From: Oscillospiraceae bacterium
GTDB lineage: Bacteria; Bacillota_A; Clostridia; Oscillospirales; Ruminococcaceae
Length of the DNA stretch: 50,081 nucleotides
Direction of reading: 5' to 3'
NCBI GenBank assembly: GCA_017829075.1
Contig: JAGAJA010000024.1
Coordinates: 1 to 50,081, forward strand
Position numbers and translations under genes: made by a program. Within the stretch, counting starts at the first letter, position 1. Each line of letters begins with the position of its first letter. This document shows positions 9,596 through 15,511 of this stretch, in pieces. The notes below the pieces were generated by a model. That model was given only the letters and a program-made list of their open reading frames with translations. It made no database searches and was not told where the DNA came from.

Positions 9596-9689
9596 AAGGA
9601 AACGCTGATTAAAACAAAATCGCCCCGTTCAAACGCGCATACTCACGCGGCTGATTTTGTTACGCTACGCTTTAATCAGCGTATCCTTA
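9596..9689. repeat. Short palindromic repeat, family 2, copy 2, in the leuS leader
   Basis: About 94 bp from aaggaaacgctgattaaaa to tttaatcagcgtatcctt. The ends pair (18 bases with few mismatches), so the leuS mRNA leader should fold into a long hairpin a few tens of bases before the ribosome site. The centre is almost identical to copy 1 at 5994-6087. Confidence 0.85.
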
Positions 9690-9707
9690 ATATTATTTCA
9701 ACTATAT

Positions 9708-9736
9708 ATTATACTATAAATTCCCGCTGTTGTCAA
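9708..9736 (-). promoter_or_regulatory. Sigma-A promoter of leuS
   Basis: On the minus strand, a perfect TTGACA (9731-9736), 17-base spacer and perfect TATAAT (9708-9713). Transcription would start near 9700 and run through the family-2 repeat into leuS. Confidence 0.9.
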
Positions 9737-9747
9737 TCATTATGCGC

Positions 9748-9776
9748 AAAAAAAGCCGGGGCAGATCGTCCCGGCT
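9748..9776 (-). terminator. Intrinsic terminator after dpaB
   Basis: agccggg and cccggct form the stem; seven A on the plus strand (9748-9754) give the T run on the minus strand. It lies 8 bases after the dpaB stop and isolates the dpa operon from leuS. Confidence 0.9.
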
Positions 9777-9783
9777 CGTGTAT

Positions 9784-10051
9784 TTACTGTATCGAAGTTA
9801 TCATCGGCTGTATCTGCACTCCGTCCAGCGCGGCTTCAATGGTCTGGGGGATCTTTGAGAAATCCGCAATCATGGAAAACGGCTTACCCACACAGTCGTC
9901 CTGAAACACCGGCACGAAGTAAAAGTTCCGGTAGTTCCGGAGGATTCCAATGTTTTTTGAAGCCCCGGCGAGAGCGTCGTTGGTGGATACCGCGATGACC
10001 ACGGGGCGCTGGTTGCGAAGGTGGCTCTTCACCGCCATGCACACAGGCGTA
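9784..10051 (-). CDS. dpaB: Dipicolinate synthase subunit B, C-terminal part (gene split by mobile element)
   Basis: These codons encode the C-terminal 85 residues of DpaB/SpoVFB plus the junction. Family features are MAVKSHLRNQRPVVIAVSTNDAL, then SKNIGIL, FYFVPVFQDD, KPFSMIADF and the ending ALDGVQIQPM. The upstream frame that continues to 10149 (RPTLIYPK...) is mobile-element sequence and is not homologous to DpaB. Joined at the acaggcgta core to 19812-20143, the total is 600 bases: 199 codons and a stop, in frame, reading ...GIVDTPVCMAVKSH... DpaB with DpaA oxidises the product of DapA to dipicolinic acid in the mother cell. In the unrearranged state shown here it has no proper start. Confidence 0.93.
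10043..10051. other. Left attachment core (attL-type junction)
   Basis: acaggcgta, identical to 19803-19811. To its left lies dpaB coding sequence (gccatgcac); to its right lies element sequence. The exact crossover dinucleotide used by the serine recombinase cannot be told from sequence. Confidence 0.85.
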
Positions 10052-10225
10052 GCCGCTTTGGGAAAATCTAAGTAGGTTAGAAAAAGATAGTAGGGTGATA
10101 TTTCGGATAACAGGCGAAGCCGCTTAGGGTAAATCAAAGTAGGTCGCAAGTAGATTGTCGGGGTGATTATCGGATAACAGACAGGACTGTAATTAGGTTA
10201 ATCAAAGTAAAAGGCAAATGGTTGG
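10043..10225. repeat. Three tandem imperfect ~70-bp repeats at the left element end
   Basis: Units begin at 10043, 10110 and 10181. Each starts with acagg; units 1 and 2 share 15 of 16 bases (acaggcgtagccgctt against acaggcgaagccgctt). Shared inner blocks are aaatc-aaagtagg and gggtgat-atcggataacag. The third unit keeps the start and the aatcaaagta block but diverges after. The first unit overlaps the attachment core. Confidence 0.75.
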
Positions 10226-10252
10226 AATATCAAACTAATTGTGAGGGAAGTT

Positions 10253-10528
10253 ATGAGAATACCAAAGTTTATATCTGTTCTTTTGGTTGTGGTTATGCTT
10301 GCTGGGTGCGGAAATCGTAAGAGCCGTGAAGAAGCGAAACTACGGGAAATCGGAAAGCAGTATTATGAAACCTATAAAGATGATGTTTTCTGCGAAGAAG
10401 ATGAGTTTGTAGAGTGCTTTATCAAGTTGATAAACGAGGGTTATGATGAACAGGAGTCGGCTAGAGCGGCGGCTTTGTTGCACATGAAGATTATTCAAAC
10501 TCATTCGGAAAACAGCAGAGCAGAGTGA
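10253..10528 (+). CDS. Small lipoprotein of the element, YKD-domain paralogue 1
   Basis: The 91-aa product has a lipoprotein signal ending MLAGC (Cys19). The mature part is a single helical domain, LREIGKQYYETYKDDVFCEE, followed by EFVECFIKLINEGYDEQESARAAALLHMKI. The same pattern recurs in the 282-aa lipoprotein at 12478-13326 (LREEGEHWYNEYKDRVTCDE...), so the two are paralogues. ATG 10253 is preferred over the GTG at 10241, because gaggga sits 6-7 bases before it. I do not recognise the domain from a named family. The protein should be anchored on the outer face of the membrane. Confidence 0.8.
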   Translation: MRIPKFISVLLVVVMLAGCGNRKSREEAKLREIGKQYYETYKDDVFCEEDEFVECFIKLINEGYDEQESARAAALLHMKIIQTHSENSRAE

Positions 10529-10559
10529 TATCGCTTTTCGGAATTTATAGTGTAAAATT

Positions 10560-10584
10560 GAGCCTGTAAAAAGGCTCTTTTTTT
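10560..10584 (+). terminator. Intrinsic terminator after the small lipoprotein
   Basis: gagcc, loop tgtaaaaa, ggctc, then seven T. Confidence 0.85.
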
Positions 10585-10596
10585 ATATGTAAACAA

Positions 10597-10648
10597 ATAA
10601 TATAAAATTTGTAAAAGAAACAAATTCAATTTTACAGTTTTATATTAT
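10597..10648. promoter_or_regulatory. Long inverted repeat upstream of the resolvase gene
   Basis: ataatataaaatttgtaaaa (10597-10616) pairs with ttttacagttttatattat (10630-10648), nearly 19-20 bases per arm around a 13-base loop. AT-rich dyads ahead of small serine recombinase genes are often recombinase-binding (res-like) or operator sites; that role here is inference. Confidence 0.6.
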
Positions 10649-10707
10649 CGGCAAAATGTTAATCTGAAGTATAGGCTATTTTGACAGAACGACAGGAGGA
10701 AACGAAG

Positions 10708-11271
10708 ATGAACATAGGTTATGTTCGGGTAAGTACAGCAGAGCAGAACGAGGACAGGCAGATTGAAGCCATAAGTAAGGCGGTAGACCATATAGACAAG
10801 TGGTTTACCGAAAAGGTGTCGGGAAAGAACACCGAACGAGAGCAATTCAAGCTGATGATGGAATTTGTGCGTGAGGGTGACGAGGTTTACGTTCTCGATT
10901 GGTCTAGGCTTTCCCGAAGCACAAAAGACCTGCTTATTACTATCGAAAAGCTTAATAACAAGGGTGTAAAGCTTGTGTCCCTGAAAGAAAGCTTTGACAC
11001 TTCCACACCGACAGGGAAACTGATGTTAGGCTTGATTTCAAGCATAAATCAGTATGAGCGTGAAATTCTGCTTGAACGCCAGCGGGAGGGCATTGAGATT
11101 GCCAAGCAGAAAAATGTTTATAAGGGTCGGGCAAGAAAACAGTTTGACGAAGCTGTGCTGAATGATGTCCTCGGTAAAGTGAAAGGCAAGACAATGACGG
11201 TTTCCGAAGCCGCTCGCAGGCTGAATGTTACCCGACCTACTGTTTACAATATTCTGAAACGGTTGGAATGA
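10708..11271 (+). CDS. Small serine recombinase (resolvase/invertase type)
   Basis: The 187-aa protein has the resolvase catalytic domain: MNIGYVRVSTAEQNEDRQ with catalytic Ser9, DWSRLSRSTKDLL with the conserved arginines near residue 70, and an E-helix with QYEREILLERQREGI. A C-terminal helix-turn-helix (VSEAARRLNVTRPTVYNIL) matches Tn3 resolvase and DNA-invertase layout. ATG 10708 is chosen because AGGAGG lies about 9 bases upstream; the TTG at 10681 lacks a site. It could resolve dimers of the excised circle, invert DNA, or help excision. It is unlikely to be the main integrase, as a large serine recombinase is also present. Confidence 0.92.
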   Translation: MNIGYVRVSTAEQNEDRQIEAISKAVDHIDKWFTEKVSGKNTEREQFKLMMEFVREGDEVYVLDWSRLSRSTKDLLITIEKLNNKGVKLVSLKESFDTSTPTGKLMLGLISSINQYEREILLERQREGIEIAKQKNVYKGRARKQFDEAVLNDVLGKVKGKTMTVSEAARRLNVTRPTVYNILKRLE

Positions 11272-11608
11272 TATTCATTTCGGGAACTGGTTAAGAAAAG
11301 TATGAGCATAAAAGCGTATACATTACGACACCGCAAACAGCATTCCCCAAAAAATCGTATGCGTGTTTTTAAGCATTGGAATATAGAAAAGAAAAAAGGG
11401 TCATTGATTTTTGTTTCGGGGTGAAATTAGGGATAGTTCCAAGAGAAGCCAGAATTGATTTTAAGGGGTGGTTAAGGTTGAGAGGGTTAGGATATGGGTA
11501 AAGGTGAAAAGAGGTGGATTTGAGGGTTTTTCGGGGGTGTTTCGAGGGTTTTTCTATTAAGATTTATCAATTTCGGGATAGTAAATTCTGATAAGGGGGT
11601 GAATGAAG
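11272..11608 (+). other. Gene-free stretch with a G-rich, C-poor block
   Basis: No convincing gene is seen in these 337 bases. From about 11461 to 11555 the plus strand is made of G/T/A with very few C and at least eight runs of three or more G (aaggggtgg, gagggtta, atgggta, gagggttt, cgggggtgt, gagggttt). Such a block could form G-quadruplexes or a strand-specific origin or leader structure. The ribosome site of the next gene (aagggggtg) lies at its end. Confidence 0.5.
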
Positions 11609-11962
11609 ATGAATGGCGACATAGAGTTACAGAAGAAGTTGGACATGATAATTCAGATATCGAAAGCCAATCTGAAAATCAGTAACAGCATTGTGCAGTA
11701 TATCTCGCAAAACAGTTTGAACGCTGACAGCAGGCTTTCTTCTGTACATAAGGATTTGAAAGAAAATCTGAGTGAGCTGAAAAAAGATATACAGGAACTG
11801 AACAAGTTAAGCGCGCAAACAGTCCACCTGTATTCCGACGAGGAACTGTATAATCTGAAAAAGACAATGAGTTGGACGGCTCTTTCGTGTAAGACCAAAA
11901 TACCCATATCCACCCTGCAATACAGGCACAGGAGATATGTCAAGGAGCAATTGGATTTTTGA
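11609..11962 (+). CDS. Coiled-coil protein with C-terminal helix-turn-helix-like end
   Basis: The 117-aa product has a helical N-terminal half with heptad-like spacing (residues 5-68, many L, I, K, S and D) and a C-terminal segment LYNLKKTMSWTALSCKTKIPISTLQYRHRRY that reads like a helix-turn-helix (SCKTKIPISTLQYRHR as turn and recognition helix). ATG 11609 is better placed than the one at 11603 with regard to aagggggtg. It ends 13 bases before the start of the next gene, so the two form an operon. A dimeric DNA-binding regulator or a plasmid-type accessory factor is likely; no named family is recognised. Confidence 0.65.
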   Translation: MNGDIELQKKLDMIIQISKANLKISNSIVQYISQNSLNADSRLSSVHKDLKENLSELKKDIQELNKLSAQTVHLYSDEELYNLKKTMSWTALSCKTKIPISTLQYRHRRYVKEQLDF

Positions 11963-11975
11963 GGAGGAAATGACT

Positions 11976-12335
11976 ATGATTAGGTTAACGGTAGACGGTA
12001 AGGATTTTAGCTGTGAGAATGTCGATGTTCTCATCAACTACGAATACATAACGGAAAAGACAGATATCAAGCTGTTTAACGGAAATGAGGAACTTTCCTT
12101 TGATGATAAGACCGCTGATTTCGATATCAGAATAATTGTCAACAGCAAGGCGGCAGACCTTGCAAAGCTGATAGAGGACAACAAGGACTTTGAAGCCAGT
12201 GTTCGTATCATAGAGCGGGCAAACACCCTGATTAACAGGGAACTCAAAAAACTAAGTCAGGACAGGGCGGTTGCTTTGGAACTGTATAAGAGCCTTTGCA
12301 AGTCCATTCTGAACAGTTCGGGGGATAGAAAGTAA
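11976..12335 (+). CDS. Unknown 119-aa protein, partner of the HTH coiled-coil gene
   Basis: The start at 11976 is favoured: gaggagg (11961-11967) lies 8 bases upstream. The first half looks like beta-strands (MIRLTVDGKDFSCENVDVLINYEY...IKLFNGNEELSF), the second is helical (KAADLAKLIEDNKDFEASVRIIERANTLINRELKKLSQDRAVALELYKSL). There is no signal or membrane segment. Position in the element and co-transcription with a DNA-binding protein make it a candidate regulator or recombination directionality factor, but no sequence motif proves that. Confidence 0.6.
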   Translation: MIRLTVDGKDFSCENVDVLINYEYITEKTDIKLFNGNEELSFDDKTADFDIRIIVNSKAADLAKLIEDNKDFEASVRIIERANTLINRELKKLSQDRAVALELYKSLCKSILNSSGDRK

Positions 12336-12362
12336 TCTTCCGCACGTTTACATAAATCAAAG

Positions 12363-12396
12363 CCACACCTTACGCAAAATGAGGTGTGGTTTTTTG
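12363..12396 (+). terminator. Intrinsic terminator of the HTH operon
   Basis: ccacacct and aggtgtgg with an 11-base loop, then six T. Confidence 0.9.
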
Positions 12397-12421
12397 TTGA
12401 CTATTATTTGGTGTTTTTCTG

Positions 12422-12450
12422 TTGACAAATGTTTCTTTTAGCGTTATAAT
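12422..12450 (+). promoter_or_regulatory. Sigma-A promoter of the large lipoprotein
   Basis: Perfect ttgaca (12422-12427), 17-base spacer and perfect tataat (12445-12450), 28 bases before the start codon. This implies strong vegetative expression. Confidence 0.9.
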
Positions 12451-12477
12451 GAAGAAAAAAGTTGAGAGGTAAAGTGT

Positions 12478-13326
12478 ATGAAGATGAAAAAAATTCTCAT
12501 AGGCATTTCAGCGTTTGCTATAACAGCAAGCCTGTTTTCGGGCTGTGCAGGTCAGACTCCTGTTGAAACTAACAGTATAACGACTTCCGATACAAGCAGT
12601 ACAACTACCGCCGAAACAAGCAGTACAACGGCAACAGAGCCTACAACCGAAAGCAAAGCCGAAACAATCGAGGTTTCAACGGAGGAAACCCCCGCAACAG
12701 AAGAAACCGCAGGCATTGATGAAGCGGCACTTCGTGAAGAGGGTGAGCATTGGTATAATGAATACAAAGACAGAGTAACCTGTGATGAAGAAACATTTAT
12801 TACAGAGTATATTCAGTATAGAATAGGTGGAATGGAAGAAGTTGACGCAGCGAATGAAGTTTATCTGGCATACATAAAGATAGCACTTCAGGAACCCACA
12901 ACACCTGCACAGACAGAAACCGTACCAAGCAATGGTTCAGCGGCAGAGGATATAGTTTATGTTAATGGTGATGATACCCCAAATGCAATCACAGGAAATG
13001 GTGATAAAACGGAAGATGCGAAGCCCACAGTAGTAAAGCCCGACAAGCCCGCAGAAACCACCCCAGCAAAAGACTATTCCAACATCAAATGGGGAGACCC
13101 AATCCCAGATAACCTGACAAACAATTATGGTAAGAAAGCGGAAGTAGCAAAGTGGAAGGACGCAAAAGGTGGTAAATTCGTTTACATAAACGGAAATTAC
13201 TATTACAGTATTCAAGACTGGGCAGAGGGTAAGCCATCCTTAAGCATGGAAGTTGTAACAGGAATAACAGTTGAAGATGCAATAGACAGTGGTCTTATAC
13301 CAGAAGAACCTGATAACTGGCACTAA
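12478..13326 (+). CDS. Lipoprotein with Ser/Thr-rich linker, YKD-domain paralogue 2
   Basis: The 282-aa product has a lipoprotein signal ending LFSGC (Cys23), a Thr/Ser/Glu-rich linker (residues 28-80), then the domain shared with the small lipoprotein: LREEGEHWYNEYKDRVTCDEE...FITEYIQYRIGGMEEVDAANEVYLAYIKI (residues about 84-135). A second linker follows (about 140-200) and a C-terminal module with WGDPIPDNLTNNYGKKAEVAKWKDAKGGKFVYINGNYYYSIQDW. A strong promoter drives it. A surface role of the element (sensing, exclusion, host-envelope binding) is possible, but no family is recognised. Confidence 0.85.
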   Translation: MKMKKILIGISAFAITASLFSGCAGQTPVETNSITTSDTSSTTTAETSSTTATEPTTESKAETIEVSTEETPATEETAGIDEAALREEGEHWYNEYKDRVTCDEETFITEYIQYRIGGMEEVDAANEVYLAYIKIALQEPTTPAQTETVPSNGSAAEDIVYVNGDDTPNAITGNGDKTEDAKPTVVKPDKPAETTPAKDYSNIKWGDPIPDNLTNNYGKKAEVAKWKDAKGGKFVYINGNYYYSIQDWAEGKPSLSMEVVTGITVEDAIDSGLIPEEPDNWH

Positions 13327-13360
13327 TGACATCCAGAGGAACAACCTTCAAACCATAAAA

Positions 13361-13396
13361 CTAAAAGGACCCTATCTTAATTGGTAGGGTTCTTTT
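13361..13396 (+). terminator. Terminator after the large lipoprotein
   Basis: ctaaaaggaccctatc pairs with ggtagggttcttttag; the T-rich 3' arm serves as the run. It is nearly symmetrical and may act both ways. Confidence 0.75.
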
Positions 13397-13468
13397 AGTT
13401 TAGCATAACATTCACAAATATAAAAATAAATTTATATAAATTAGTAGTGTATTGCAGAGGTGTTGAAA

Positions 13469-13642
13469 ATGGGTAGACTTCAAAAAGGTGTTAATGACCT
13501 TAAGACATGGTGTTTATCAAATGGAGAGTTTGGACTGCAGTTGATGAATGAGTGGACAGGTGGATTTGGGGATATGGATTATGTGGGGATTGATGATGTG
13601 TCATTTGGGAGAATAGGAGAAAGGCGGCAATTTGAGAATTGA
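13469..13642 (+). pseudogene. Short gene resembling the start of a DUF4379-type zinc-ribbon protein, probably truncated
   Basis: The 57-aa product reads MGRLQKGVNDLKTWCLSNG...LMNEWTG...GIDDVSFGRIGERRQFEN. The order N-D-L-x-T-W-C ... L-x-x-E-W ... D-V-S-F-G recalls the repeat unit of probable zinc-ribbon (DUF4379-like) proteins, in which S-L-x-x-x-P-E-L-x-x-E-W precedes a V-S-x-G-S-x-x-x-V-W-W-x-C. The metal-binding cysteines that should follow are missing, so this is likely a remnant or shortened unit. The ribosome site agagg is 8 bases before ATG. Confidence 0.4.
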
Positions 13643-14037
13643 CGTTTTTAGGCACATGGGAGAATATGTAATATAGCGGATATTGTTCAATAGACCTCAT
13701 CGGCAATGGTGAGGTTTTTTGTTATCCTCCATTATCTTCCAGAAAATAATTGGTGCGGACAGATTTATACATTATATTTATTACAAGAAATAGTATAAAG
13801 CCCCTCGGAATGCTGAAAAGCGCCGAGGGGTTATTTTTTTGTACAATGTGTGATAATCTGATGAAATTTTTGTGAAGTCATTTATGGGCTGACATGAGAT
13901 GCAAGCCGTTTTGCTATGCATTGGCAAAGAAGCGACAGCATTATGAAAAAGGGTTCTCGACCTAAAAAACAGCATTCCTCTAATAGATTGTACATCAACA
14001 TTTTTTGATGAATTCATTTTCAAAGGAGTGCTACAAA
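13643..14037 (+). other. Non-coding stretch ahead of the replication gene
   Basis: About 395 bases without a convincing gene. It contains a strong terminator (13801-13840) and a ribosome site caaaggag just before the rep start. A weak promoter-like pair, ttggtg (13750) and tatatt (13773) with 17-base spacing, precedes the terminator, so a very short transcript could be made; support is weak. Confidence 0.4.
13801..13840 (+). terminator. Intrinsic terminator
   Basis: cccctcgg and ccgagggg with a 14-base loop, then tta and seven T. Confidence 0.85.
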
Positions 14038-15009
14038 ATGAAAGCAGAACTAAAGAACATTGACAAGTACGAAATCAACAGGGGAAGTGTGGTGAAGAAG
14101 CGGTTGACAAACGTCCCCGTGCCTGTCAGCAGAGGAAATAGGCGAGATGACGGAACGCCAAGCCCGAATGCCGAGGGGAATTACATTCGCCGTATGAAGA
14201 AAAGAGCAAAAACAATCAAAGAGAAATGCAGGAACTGCTTTTCGGTAGGGACAGCAGTTCTCGTTGGGCTGACATTCGATAAGCAAAAGTGCGCTGATAT
14301 CGACCTAAAGGATATCAAGCAGACGCACAAAGAGTTTAACAAGTTTATAAAGCGTGTTAACCGAAGATATGAGGGATTTTGTTATGTTGCGACATTCGAC
14401 AGGCAGAATAAGGGCAACTGGCATTATCACATGATGTGCAACTTTCCTGTCGCGGGTAATTACATAGAAGCAAGAATTATACTGGAAAACCTATGGCAAT
14501 GCGGACGGGTATATTTTTCAGAGGTATTTTCAGAAAGACATTTCAACAATTGTGTCAGATACATGAATAGAAATATGTTCAATCACGACTCTGACAAGCG
14601 TGGAATAAAGGGGTATCTTGCTTCACGGAACGCTAAAGGCAAGATTGTCGTTTCTTCGGGGCGAGTAACTGACAAACAGAAGTTCAAGAAAATAGACAAC
14701 GATGTGAAGCAGTACACGTTGGAGGAGATTTATTCCGCTACAAAGCGTGTAGGGTTTATTCAAGAAATCAATGGTACAAAAGATGTTATCGTTGATTTCG
14801 ACAATCAATATACTTTTGTTCCTGCAGGATATCAGCCGCTTGATATGGGGATAACAGCCTATTCCTCGCCTGTTAGGTACGATAACCTGTTTCCGAGGCT
14901 AGAAACGGCTAAGCCCAAGCCTATATCCCCCAAGAAAGGCACTAAGAAAAAGGCTAAGAAGCCAGCCAACAAGCATTCCACAGATAATAACCAAACTACC
15001 CCAAAGTAA
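14038..15009 (+). CDS. HUH-type rolling-circle replication initiator
   Basis: The 323-aa protein carries the metal-binding HUH motif in KGNWHYHMMCNFP (His129-Tyr130-His131), preceded by a beta-strand YEGFCYVATFDRQ, as in Rep/relaxase-fold single-strand endonucleases. Tyrosines suited to nicking follow in the helix VRYMNRNM (Tyr175) and in KGYLASRN (Tyr193). The N-terminal LVGLTFDKQK is the usual motif 1 position. The C-terminus is basic and low-complexity (KPKPISPKKGTKKKAKKPANK). Such proteins nick at a double-strand origin and start rolling-circle replication. It suggests that the excised circle can replicate. ATG 14038 is chosen by the AAAGGAG site. Confidence 0.85.
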   Translation: MKAELKNIDKYEINRGSVVKKRLTNVPVPVSRGNRRDDGTPSPNAEGNYIRRMKKRAKTIKEKCRNCFSVGTAVLVGLTFDKQKCADIDLKDIKQTHKEFNKFIKRVNRRYEGFCYVATFDRQNKGNWHYHMMCNFPVAGNYIEARIILENLWQCGRVYFSEVFSERHFNNCVRYMNRNMFNHDSDKRGIKGYLASRNAKGKIVVSSGRVTDKQKFKKIDNDVKQYTLEEIYSATKRVGFIQEINGTKDVIVDFDNQYTFVPAGYQPLDMGITAYSSPVRYDNLFPRLETAKPKPISPKKGTKKKAKKPANKHSTDNNQTTPK

Positions 15010-15013
15010 AGGA

Positions 15014-15138
15014 CAGGGGGTAATCCCCTGTAATATTCTGACTGAACAGAGTTATTCTGTTTGACCGTATGCGTTGCATTAGGCAGCACAGCATTGTGCA
15101 AAAATGTGACGTCTAATGCAATATGCATCGGAATATTA
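15014..15138. other. Nested palindromes after rep, possible replication origin
   Basis: Within 125 bases there are: a terminator-like caggggg/cccctg hairpin (15014-15031); aacaga/tctgtt (15045-15061); ttgcattag (15074-15082) with ctaatgcaa (15113-15121) around a smaller gcaca/tgtgc stem; and an outer pair taatattc (15031-15038) with gaatatta (15131-15138). This density of dyads next to a rolling-circle initiator fits a single-strand or double-strand origin, though no nick site can be named. Confidence 0.5.
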
Positions 15139-15358
15139 TCTAGTGAATTATAAAAAACAGGTTTTTTGTAATTCGGAAATAAGTGTAAAATTCTGACGGA
15201 ATCGAGAGGGGGTATAAGGGATAAGGTCGAAAATTATTTCACCCAATTTTCATTCCCAAGTGGTTGAAATCGGTGTAACCCGGCGTTAGAATGGGTTTGC
15301 AAGATATTTCCATATTTTGCTAAATCAATGTTGGATTTTCGGTTGTTATCCGTATGTT
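15139..15358 (+). other. Gene-free stretch before the recombinase operon
   Basis: No gene and no strong sigma-A promoter are seen. There is no clear mother-cell promoter (CATA-type -10) either. The ttgaaatcggtgtaacccggcgttagaatggg part is not otherwise explained. Confidence 0.3.
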
Positions 15359-15511
15359 ATGGAAAAGAAACTGTATGAACTGATTGCAGAGCTTCTGAGG
15401 GAGCAAAAGCTGATATCCGACAGCGAATTCAAGCGTATCGGCAGGCTCATTCAGAGCGAATACGGCGGCAAACTAAAGTATGAAAGGAAAGATGAGAAAT
15501 GTTCGGAATAA
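15359..15511 (+). CDS. Small helical protein upstream of and overlapping the large recombinase
   Basis: The 50-aa product MEKKLYELIAELLREQKLISDSEFKRIGRLIQ... is a two-helix unit with an L-I-S-x-x-E-F turn, similar to SHOCT-like short proteins. Its end overlaps the recombinase start by 13 bases, so the two are translationally coupled. Small genes in this spot in serine-recombinase elements are often of unknown role; a directionality factor is one option, not shown by sequence. ATG 15359 is the likely start; the upstream frame to 15317 has no ribosome site. Confidence 0.6.
   Translation: MEKKLYELIAELLREQKLISDSEFKRIGRLIQSEYGGKLKYERKDEKCSE

Noticed and set aside
9568..9736. A T-box riboswitch ahead of leuS
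   Set aside because: The leader is almost wholly the family-2 palindrome; no T-box consensus, specifier loop or terminator is seen.
9784..10149. The 121-codon frame at the left junction as a complete gene
   Set aside because: Its first 36 codons come from the element's tandem repeats and are unrelated to DpaB; only the last 85 codons match the family.
10043..10225. Tandem repeats at the element's left end as a CRISPR array
   Set aside because: Only three units, imperfect along their whole length, with no separate spacers and no cas genes nearby.
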